A DNA stretch of 8,855 nt, taken from positions 1-8,855 of the forward strand of contig JACRAA010000462.1 of the NCBI GenBank assembly GCA_016213595.1. Reading direction: 5' to 3'. Shown here one piece after another: positions 1 to 5,113 of this stretch (the stretch's first letter is position 1; each line of letters begins with the position of its first letter). The notes beneath the pieces were generated by a model. The model made no database searches. It had not been told where the DNA came from and saw only the letters and a program-made list of their open reading frames with translations. Source of the stretch: Actinomycetota bacterium. GTDB taxonomy: Bacteria; Actinomycetota; Actinomycetes; Propionibacteriales; Propionibacteriaceae. A program made the translations under genes and the position numbers.

Positions 1-93
1 TCCGAGACGCGGTTCCCGCTCGAGGAGGTCCGTCGCGCCCACGAGTGGCTCGAGTCCGGCACCGCGAGCGGCAAGGGCGTTCTGGTCGTCTGA
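1..93 (+). CDS. C-terminal end of an MDR-family oxidoreductase (zinc alcohol dehydrogenase / quinone oxidoreductase), partial
   Basis: Only the last 30 codons are in the window; the gene enters from the left and ends at TGA 91-93. The visible tail contains FPLEEVRRAHEWLESGTASG followed by KGVLVV and the stop. A segment of the form 'F.LEEV..AHE.LESG...GK.VL.V' is the typical C-terminal helix and final beta strand of medium-chain dehydrogenase/reductases, where it closes the catalytic domain after the Rossmann fold. Such enzymes reduce or oxidise alcohols, aldehydes or quinones with NAD(P)H in the cytoplasm. The cofactor and zinc motifs lie outside the window, so substrate and subclass cannot be assigned. 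The next gene begins about 100 bp downstream on the same strand. Confidence 0.8.
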   Translation, partial: SETRFPLEEVRRAHEWLESGTASGKGVLVV

Positions 94-134
94 CGGCACG
101 AAAGGCAGGTGCGGCGCCAGCCGTACTGCTGGGA

Positions 135-174
135 GGCTGAGCGGTGGGGCGGCTGAGCGGCTGAGCGGCTGGGC
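135..174. repeat. Five tandem octamers (ggctgagc-type)
   Basis: Between the MDR gene and the MFS gene, five 8-bp units follow without gaps: ggctgagc, ggtggggc, ggctgagc, ggctgagc, ggctgggc (135-142, 143-150, 151-158, 159-166, 167-174). Three are identical and two differ by one or two bases. The block ends about 10 bp before the ribosome binding site of the MFS gene, so it would lie in its promoter or 5' leader. It looks like slippage-generated simple repeat; a regulatory role is not shown. Confidence 0.75.
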
Positions 175-194
175 GAGACCAACAGGGGGTGAGC

Positions 195-1385
195 GTGTTC
201 GGCAGGTACGGCGCTGTGCTTCGCGTGCCGGCGTTCCGGAGGGCCGAGCTGATCTCCCTGCTCGCCAGGCTGCCTCAGTACGGCTTCGGCGTGACGTTGA
301 CGCTGCACGTCGTCACCACGCTCGGGATGAGCTACACGGCCGCGGGCGGGGTCGCCGCCGTGTACACGGTGGCCGCAGCGATCGCCGCGCCCTGGCGCGG
401 ACGCCTCCTGGACCGACAGGGGCTGCGCCGTACCGTCGTGCCGTCGCTCGTCGTCGTCCCTCTCGTCTGGGGCGTGGCGCCGTTCCTGCCGTACTGGCTG
501 CTCATCATCGCCTGCGCCGTCGGCGGCCTGTTCTCGCTGCCGCTGTTCTCCCTGATCCGGCAGATCATCGTCGCCGCTGCGCCCGAGGGCGTACGGCGCA
601 CCGCCCTGTCGCTGGACTCCGTCATCGTGGAGCTCAACTTCATGGTCGGGCCGCTGTTGGCGATCGTGGCCGTGACGACGTTCGGCACCCGCCCGACCCT
701 CATCGCCCTGACGGTGCTCACCTCCTTGGGAGGCGCGCTGCTCGCGATCGTCAACCCGCCGCTCGTCGCCGGCATCCAGGAGGGTGAGCCCGTCCTGGTG
801 GCCCGCCGGCAGTGGCTCACGCCAGCAGTCGTCGGCGTGTACAGCGCCGTGCTCGCGGCGGGGATCGTGCTCGCCGGTACGGAGGTGTCGCTCGTCGCCG
901 CGCTGCGCACGTTCCGGCACACCGAGCTGCTCGGCCTCGTCATCACGGTGTGGAGCGCGGGCTCGGCCGTCGGCGGCCTCATCTATGGGGCCTGGCACCG
1001 CTCGATCCCGTCGGCGGTCCTGCTGACGGGGCTCGCCGTGTTCACGCTGCCCGTCGCATTCGCGACGAGCGTGCCGGGCGTCTTCCTCATCGTCGCCGCG
1101 TCGGGCTTCTTCTGCGCGCCGCTCATCTCCGCGACCGTCGACGAGCTCAACGGACGCGTACCGGAGTCCGTACGTGGCGAGGCGATGGGCTGGCACGGCT
1201 CGGCCCTCACGGCCGGGTCGTCACTCGGCCCGCCCGTCGTCGGCATGGTGCTCGACGCGTTCGGCTGGCAGGCGGGCTTCGTCACCGCCGGCGGTGTCGG
1301 ACTGGCGGTGGCCGCCCTGGTGGTGCTGGTCACCGGTGGCCGTGCCCGCCTCCGTCGTGAGCGTCCGGTCGAGGGGACGCTTTGA
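195..1385 (+). CDS. MFS (major facilitator superfamily) transporter
   Basis: A polytopic inner-membrane protein of 396 aa, the usual length of a 12-TM major facilitator. Hydrophobic segments run through the whole chain in two halves separated by a more polar stretch near residues 192-208. After the second TM segment the protein has GRLLDRQGLRR (about residues 69-79), a form of the MFS loop 2-3 signature (G-x-x-x-D-R-x-G-x-R-R). The C-terminal tail is Arg-rich, as expected for a cytoplasmic end. These are proton-driven exporters or importers of small molecules; nothing in the sequence or neighbours fixes the substrate, though many actinobacterial relatives are annotated as efflux proteins. Start choice: a GTG at 189 is in frame, but AGGGGG (184-189) would overlap it, while GTG 195 has that motif 5 nt upstream, so 195 is preferred. 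The gene converges on the DUF2249 gene. Confidence 0.88.
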   Translation: MFGRYGAVLRVPAFRRAELISLLARLPQYGFGVTLTLHVVTTLGMSYTAAGGVAAVYTVAAAIAAPWRGRLLDRQGLRRTVVPSLVVVPLVWGVAPFLPYWLLIIACAVGGLFSLPLFSLIRQIIVAAAPEGVRRTALSLDSVIVELNFMVGPLLAIVAVTTFGTRPTLIALTVLTSLGGALLAIVNPPLVAGIQEGEPVLVARRQWLTPAVVGVYSAVLAAGIVLAGTEVSLVAALRTFRHTELLGLVITVWSAGSAVGGLIYGAWHRSIPSAVLLTGLAVFTLPVAFATSVPGVFLIVAASGFFCAPLISATVDELNGRVPESVRGEAMGWHGSALTAGSSLGPPVVGMVLDAFGWQAGFVTAGGVGLAVAALVVLVTGGRARLRRERPVEGTL

Positions 1386-1416
1386 CGCCTGGCGCTGCCT
1401 CAGGCGCTGGCGTCAA
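1382..1416. terminator. Inverted repeat between convergent genes, candidate bidirectional terminator
   Basis: TTGACGCC (1382-1389) is the exact reverse complement of GGCGTCAA (1409-1416). An inner GCGC pair can extend the stem past a small bulge. The left arm overlaps the TGA stop of the MFS gene, and the DUF2249 gene ends at 1447 on the other strand. There is no T-tract on either side, so this would be an atypical hairpin of the sort often proposed in high-GC actinobacteria. A second weaker dyad (ccgcc at 1434-1438 with ggcgg at 1450-1454) follows. Confidence 0.45.
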
Positions 1417-1446
1417 GACGGAGACGGTAACGGCCGCCGGGACGCC

Positions 1447-1740
1447 TCAGGCGGTGGTCGAGGCGAGACGCGTGATCCGTACGTGCCACTCCGTCGGCCC
1501 CTGGGAGAGGTACTCGACCTCGATCGGAGCCCGCTGCGACAGCTGCTCCAGGAGCGGGAGCGGGGCGTGCGGGGCGACGAGGACGATGGACCCGGTGGGC
1601 TGGATCGCGTCGAACGCGCCGAACACGGCCGCGTGACGGATCGCGTGCGGGATCGTTCGCACGTCGAGGACGATGTCCTCCGCGCTGTCGTGGCCACATG
1701 CGCAGCCGCCCGTGTGCCCTGAAACCTGCGTGATCTCCAT
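1447..1740 (-). CDS. DUF2249 domain protein
   Basis: A 97-aa soluble protein. Nearly all of it after residue 25 matches the DUF2249 pattern: LDVRTIPHAIRH near residues 28-39, a hydrophobic strand ending in the family's VLVAPHAPLPLL segment (about 53-64), and an aromatic C-terminal strand EWHVRI. The N-terminal arm carries CACGHD (residues 13-18), a Cys/His cluster that could bind metal. The family has no established biochemistry; known members are recurrently linked to nitric-oxide, nitrite and anaerobic-stress genes, and are often next to hemerythrin-like proteins or Rrf2-type regulators. The start is ATG 1740 because AAGGA lies 5 nt upstream of it; the frame stays open to 1944, but that extension is Arg-rich, would run through the AT-rich promoter and overlap the upstream gene. 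It has its own promoter (separate entry) and lies 131 bp downstream of the hydrolase gene. Confidence 0.88.
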   Translation of the reverse strand: MEITQVSGHTGGCACGHDSAEDIVLDVRTIPHAIRHAAVFGAFDAIQPTGSIVLVAPHAPLPLLEQLSQRAPIEVEYLSQGPTEWHVRITRLASTTA

Positions 1741-1781
1741 GTACGTCCTTCCCGCTGCCCGGTCTCGCCTACGAACCCCGG

Positions 1782-1810
1782 ATCTTATTTTCACAAGATT
1801 GTCGTATAAA
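1782..1810 (-). promoter_or_regulatory. Promoter of the DUF2249 gene with overlapping operator-like dyad
   Basis: A 31-bp island that is about 74% A+T in an otherwise about 70% G+C region. Read on the - strand it gives TTTATA (1810-1805), a 17-bp spacer and TAAGAT (1787-1782), a plausible -35/-10 pair of which the -10 fits TANNNT. Transcription would begin near 1775, giving a leader of about 35 nt that contains the AAGGA ribosome binding site. A perfect dyad ATCTT-N8-AAGAT (1782-1786 / 1795-1799) covers the -10 element and a second one, ACAA-GA-TTGT (1793-1802), overlaps it. A protein bound there would block RNA polymerase, so repression is inferred; the regulator is not in the window. Confidence 0.55.
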
Positions 1811-1871
1811 CACCCCTCTGTCCACTGCGCATCTCGCCCGGGGGCTGTCAGGACCGTCCAGCTCGCGTGAC

Positions 1872-2420
1872 CTATCCGGCGAAGACCTCCTTGGCGCTCA
1901 TCACCGACCCCGAGACGCCGGGGAGCCGGGTCCACGCCGCCCACGCGTTCAGGACCGCCGCAGCCTGCTCCGGCGAGTAGCCGACGCCGTACGACTGAAG
2001 GTCCTCGGTCGTGTGGGCGTCACCGACCAGGGTGACCGGGTAGCCGCGGTGCAGGCCGCCGAAGAGCGTGCTGCGGATGCAGGCGTCGGTCTGGGCGCCG
2101 CAGAGCACGACGCTCGTTGCCCCCACCTCAGCCAGCCGCTCGCTGAGGTCCGTCTCGGCGAAGGCGTCGCCGTACGTCTTCTCCACGATCGGTTCGCCCG
2201 GCGCCGGCACCAGCTCCGGCACGATCTGCCATCCGGCGCTATCGGGGACCAGCTCATCCGAGCGGTGCCGTACCCAGATGACGGGAATGCCCTTCCCACG
2301 CGCCTCCTCCACGAGGCCGGCGATCCGCGCGACAACAGCAGCGGAGTCCACGCACGACTCCATCACCCGGACCTGGACATCCACGACGACCAGCCCACGT
2401 CCGCTCGAGTTCTCTCTCAT
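1872..2420 (-). CDS. Isochorismatase-like cysteine hydrolase
   Basis: A 182-aa cytoplasmic enzyme of the isochorismatase/nicotinamidase-like superfamily, which hydrolyses C-N or vinyl-ether bonds through a Cys nucleophile. All three catalytic positions are present: Asp14 in LVVVDVQ, Lys81 in VEKTYGDAF, and Cys114 in CGAQTDACIRSTLFGG, the family's nucleophile-elbow segment. The size is typical. The exact substrate cannot be read from the sequence; the nicotinamidase zinc site is not evident, so a general amidohydrolase is more likely than PncA. Start: an in-frame ATG at 2459 would add 13 residues and has GGAG only 3 nt before it. ATG 2420 is preferred because TACAGT lies exactly 7 nt upstream, the signature of a leaderless actinobacterial mRNA, and because it begins about 10 residues before the first beta strand. 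The gene is divergent from the DNA ligase and codirectional with the DUF2249 gene. Confidence 0.88.
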   Translation of the reverse strand: MRENSSGRGLVVVDVQVRVMESCVDSAAVVARIAGLVEEARGKGIPVIWVRHRSDELVPDSAGWQIVPELVPAPGEPIVEKTYGDAFAETDLSERLAEVGATSVVLCGAQTDACIRSTLFGGLHRGYPVTLVGDAHTTEDLQSYGVGYSPEQAAAVLNAWAAWTRLPGVSGSVMSAKEVFAG

Positions 2421-2427
2421 GGCCTGG

Positions 2428-2433
2428 ACTGTA
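2428..2433 (-). promoter_or_regulatory. -10 element of a probable leaderless promoter, hydrolase gene
   Basis: TACAGT on the - strand (2433-2428) fits TANNNT and is separated from ATG 2420 by 7 nt (ggcctgg on the + strand). RNA polymerase would start at or beside the A of ATG. No Shine-Dalgarno sequence precedes that ATG, which agrees with leaderless translation. No clear -35 hexamer is visible. Confidence 0.55.
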
Positions 2434-2484
2434 CGCACGGCCACTGACAGTTCTCCCATCAGCTCCGGTGCGGCCCTCGGCTGC

Positions 2485-2554
2485 GACCTCGCACCCCCTG
2501 CCGGACCGGCGCACCCCCGGCAGAGGGTGCGACGTCAGGTACGGGGTGCGAGGT
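2485..2554. repeat. Compound palindromic element with four TCGCACCC-type motifs
   Basis: Arms 2485-2504 and 2517-2536 are inverted copies matching at 18 of 20 positions, around a 12-nt loop. A third, inverted copy of the outer half is at 2543-2554, a perfect 12-bp complement of 2486-2497. A fourth partial copy (CGCACCCCC, 2510-2518) lies in and beside the loop. The shared core CGCACCC / GGGTGCG thus occurs twice on each strand at 2490, 2510, 2525 and 2544, spaced 20, 15 and 19 bp. An inner palindrome GCCGG-A-CCGGC (2500-2510) can form an alternative stem. It lies in the 248-bp divergent intergenic region between the hydrolase and ligase genes. It could be an operator array, a REP-like dispersed repeat or a transcript barrier; the sequence alone does not decide. 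Confidence 0.7.
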
Positions 2555-2612
2555 GGCGCTCGCGAGCCGGGCCCGCGGTGGGGGAGGCGGGCTGGGCGCA
2601 GGAGCCGGGGGT

Positions 2613-2629
2613 CCCGGCGAGGAGCCGGG
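2613..2629. repeat. Short hairpin in the ligase leader
   Basis: CCCGGC (2613-2618) pairs with GCCGGG (2624-2629) around the loop GAGGA, about 40 nt upstream of the ligase ATG. GAGCCGGG also recurs directly at 2564-2571, 2602-2609 and 2622-2629. The loop exposes a purine-rich sequence but is too far from the ATG to be its ribosome binding site. Possibly only GC-rich low complexity. Confidence 0.4.
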
Positions 2630-2668
2630 CCTCTGGGAAGTGTCGGCGGGCGGTGCCAGGATCCTCGC

Positions 2669-4213
2669 ATGGAGCTCGTAACGCTCGTCGAGGCATCGGC
2701 CATAGTGGCCGGCACGCGGTCGCGCACCGCGAAGGTCGGGGAGCTCGCCCGGCTTCTCAGGCTGGCCGCGGAGGCCGGGGAGCGTGAGGTCCTCCTGGTC
2801 GCGGCGTTCCTGTCAGGTCGCGTTCCGCAGGGCCGGCTCGGTGTCGGCTACCGCAGCATCGCGGACCTGCCGCCGCCGGCCGCGTCGCCGTCGCTGACGC
2901 TGGGCGACGTCGATGCCGCGTTCACCGAGCTGGCCCTGGCGAGCGGCCCCGGATCGGCAGCGGCGCGCCGATCCACGCTCGTTGCCCTGTTCTCGGCCGC
3001 GACTGCCTCCGAACGGGACTTCTTGGCCGGCCTGATGACCGGGGAGGTACGACAGGGTGCCCTTGACGGGATCATGCAGCTGGCCGTGGCCCAGGCCGCG
3101 GACGTACCGCTCGAGGCTGTACGGCGGGCCGCCATGCTCGCCGGGACGCTCGACGCCGTCGCTGCTGTGGCGCTGAGCCGGGGAGCCGAGGGACTGGACG
3201 CCTTCGTGCTCGAGGTGCTGAGGCCGATCTCGCCGATGCTGGCCTCGTCGGCCCCGAGCGTCGCGGAGGCGGCCTCGATGCACTCGCCGTGGTCCGTGGA
3301 ACGCAAGCTCGACGGCATCCGCATCCAGGCGCACAAGAGGGGCGACGAGGTGCGAGTGTTCACCCGCTCCCTCGACGACATCACCGACCGCCTGCCGGAG
3401 GTGGTCGAGGTGGTCGCGGCCGTACCGGCGGAGACCGTTGTCCTCGACGGTGAGGCGATCGCACTGCGTCCGGACGGACGTCCGGAGCCGTTCCAGGTCA
3501 CCGGTGCCCGTACGGCATCGACCAAGGACCCGGCGCTGCTGCGCAGGCAGACCCCGCTGACGACGTACGTCTTCGACGTGCTGCACCACGACGGCCGGTC
3601 GCTCCTCGACGAGCCGCTGAGCGCGCGCCAGGAGGTGCTGGCTCGGCTGCTGCCGCCCGAGAACCGGGTCGCCGGGGTGACGACGAGTGACGCCGCTGAG
3701 GCGGAGCGGTTCTTCGGCGACCAGGTGGCCGCAGGCCATGAGGGCGTGGTCATCAAGGACCTGTCATCGCCGTACGCTGCCGGTCGTCGAGGGGGTGCCT
3801 GGGTGAAGGTCAAGCCCCGGCACACGCTCGACCTGGTGGTGCTCGCCGTGGAGCGCGGGTCGGGTCGACGCCGGGGCACGCTCTCGAACATCCACCTCGG
3901 CGCCCGGGACGGAGACGGTTTCGTCATGCTGGGCAAGACGTTCAAGGGCATGACCGACGAGATGCTCGCGTGGCAGACAGCCCGGTTCACCGAGCTGGCG
4001 ACCTCGGACAACGGCTGGGTCGTCACCGTACGTCCCGAGCAGGTCGTCGAGGTCGCCTTCGACGGCCTCCAGCGCTCGTCGCGCTACCCGGGCGGGCTCG
4101 CGCTCCGCTTCGCCCGGGTGCTCCGCTACCGCGACGACAAGCCGGCCGCCGACGCGGACACGATCGAGACCGTACGCGCCCTCGCGGGCCCCGTCGCCGA
4201 CGAGGCGCCATGA
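2669..4213 (+). CDS. ligB: ATP-dependent DNA ligase, LigB type
   Basis: A 514-aa DNA ligase that seals nicks using ATP through a lysyl-AMP intermediate. The N-terminal ~200 residues form the DNA-binding domain; the nucleotidyltransferase motifs follow. Motif I is ERKLDG with nucleophile Lys213; RSLDDIT (233-239) follows, then motif III YVFDVLHHDG (300-309), motif IV EGVVIKD (358-364), motif V WVKVKP (378-383), and motif VI within RYPGGLALRFARVLRYRD in the C-terminal OB domain. Length and segments such as GSGRRRGTLSNIHLGAR and GKTFKGMTDEML closely resemble mycobacterial LigB (as I recall that protein). It lacks the polymerase and phosphoesterase domains of LigD. Known LigB proteins are dispensable accessory ligases beside the NAD-dependent LigA. 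Start: ATG 2669 has AGGA (2658-2661) 7 nt upstream; an upstream open frame to 2468 is discarded because it runs through the palindromic intergenic element. The stop overlaps the next gene's start (ATGA). Confidence 0.94.
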   Translation: MELVTLVEASAIVAGTRSRTAKVGELARLLRLAAEAGEREVLLVAAFLSGRVPQGRLGVGYRSIADLPPPAASPSLTLGDVDAAFTELALASGPGSAAARRSTLVALFSAATASERDFLAGLMTGEVRQGALDGIMQLAVAQAADVPLEAVRRAAMLAGTLDAVAAVALSRGAEGLDAFVLEVLRPISPMLASSAPSVAEAASMHSPWSVERKLDGIRIQAHKRGDEVRVFTRSLDDITDRLPEVVEVVAAVPAETVVLDGEAIALRPDGRPEPFQVTGARTASTKDPALLRRQTPLTTYVFDVLHHDGRSLLDEPLSARQEVLARLLPPENRVAGVTTSDAAEAERFFGDQVAAGHEGVVIKDLSSPYAAGRRGGAWVKVKPRHTLDLVVLAVERGSGRRRGTLSNIHLGARDGDGFVMLGKTFKGMTDEMLAWQTARFTELATSDNGWVVTVRPEQVVEVAFDGLQRSSRYPGGLALRFARVLRYRDDKPAADADTIETVRALAGPVADEAP

Positions 4214-5100
4214 CGGTACGGATCGGACTGGCCGGTGCGGGCGCGATCGCCCATGCCCACGCCCAGTCCTGCTGGGACCTCGGGCTGCCGTTCGGCGTCT
4301 ACGCGCGTGGCCACGCCGGCGACTTCTCGCGCCGCTGGTCGATCGAGGAGTACGAGACGTACGACTCGCTGCTCGAGGCCTGCGACATCGTCCTCGTGGC
4401 CACCCCGACGCCCAGTCACGAAGAGCTGGTGCTGAAGGCGCTGGCCGCAGGCCGTGACGTCATCTGCGAGAAGCCCCTCACCGTCGATGCCGAGGCAGCA
4501 CAACGCCTGGCGGACGCGGCGCTGGCAGCCGGGAGGCACCTCTTCCCGGCCCACGTCGTGCGGTGGTTCCCCGCGTACGCGGCGATCCACGAGCGCGTCG
4601 CGTCCGGCGAGCTCGGTCCTCTCACCAGCCTCAGGCTCGCTCGCGCCGGCGCCTCACCCTGGCAGGCCTGGTTCCACGAGGAGTCGGGCGGTGGACTGAC
4701 GACGGACCTGATGATCCACGACTACGACCAGGCCCTGTGGCTGGCCGGAGAGGTGGAGGAGGTCCGTGCGAGCCGCTGGCACGACGAGGGGGGCGAGCAC
4801 GCCCACGTGGAGCTCCGGCACACCGGTGGCCTCACCAGCGAGATCGACGGAACCTGGGGACCTCCAGGGACTCCCTTCACCACGACAGTCGACGTCAGAG
4901 GCGAGTGGGGCACGCTGCATCACGACTCCCGAGACCCCTCCGAGCCGTACGAGTCCCCCTACACCAGCCAGCTCCGTGACCTGGTGAGCGCCTGCACTGA
5001 GGGGACGATGCCTCGCGTGACGATCGAGGACGGCGTCCACGCCGTACGGGTCGCGGAAGCCGTGAGGGAGGCCCTCAGAGGAGGTGGCGCAACCACGTGA
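4210..5100 (+). CDS. Gfo/Idh/MocA family NAD(P)-dependent oxidoreductase
   Basis: A 296-aa cytoplasmic dehydrogenase, slightly shorter than the usual 330-380 aa. The N-terminal Rossmann fold begins MTVRIGLAGAGAIAHAHA with GAGAIA (9-14) for NAD(P) binding, followed by VATPTPSHEELVLKALAAG (62-80) and the family hallmark EKP (87-89; catalytic Lys88 by family analogy). The C-terminal domain has GGGLTTDLMIHDYDQALWL (161-179), where the Asp/His pair around 166-173 matches the conserved substrate-site helix. Relatives oxidise or reduce cyclitols and sugars such as myo-inositol or glucose-fructose pairs; the substrate here is unknown. ATG 4210 overlaps the ligase TGA by 4 nt, so the two are cotranscribed and probably translationally coupled, with a weak GAGG 4 nt upstream. 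No functional connection between DNA ligation and sugar oxidation is evident. The gene ends 13 bp from the convergent GalT-like gene. Confidence 0.9.
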   Translation: MTVRIGLAGAGAIAHAHAQSCWDLGLPFGVYARGHAGDFSRRWSIEEYETYDSLLEACDIVLVATPTPSHEELVLKALAAGRDVICEKPLTVDAEAAQRLADAALAAGRHLFPAHVVRWFPAYAAIHERVASGELGPLTSLRLARAGASPWQAWFHEESGGGLTTDLMIHDYDQALWLAGEVEEVRASRWHDEGGEHAHVELRHTGGLTSEIDGTWGPPGTPFTTTVDVRGEWGTLHHDSRDPSEPYESPYTSQLRDLVSACTEGTMPRVTIEDGVHAVRVAEAVREALRGGGATT

Positions 5101-5113
5101 GCAGGAGACTCCC

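Noticed and set aside
1741..1944. N-terminal extension of the DUF2249 frame to 1944
   Set aside because: It crosses the AT-rich promoter and overlaps the hydrolase gene; the AAGGA motif fixes the start at 1740.
2468..2668. N-terminal extension of the ligase frame back to an ATG at 2468
   Set aside because: The extra 67 residues are low-complexity, Arg/Gly/Pro-rich, run through the palindromic element and match nothing in ligases; ATG 2669 has a good AGGA and the expected family N-terminus.
2848..4026. Long open frame (392 codons) on the - strand opposite ligB, and another at 2813-3739
   Set aside because: Ser/Thr/Arg-rich or His/Arg-rich composition without domains; these are antisense frames of a confidently identified gene in GC-rich DNA.
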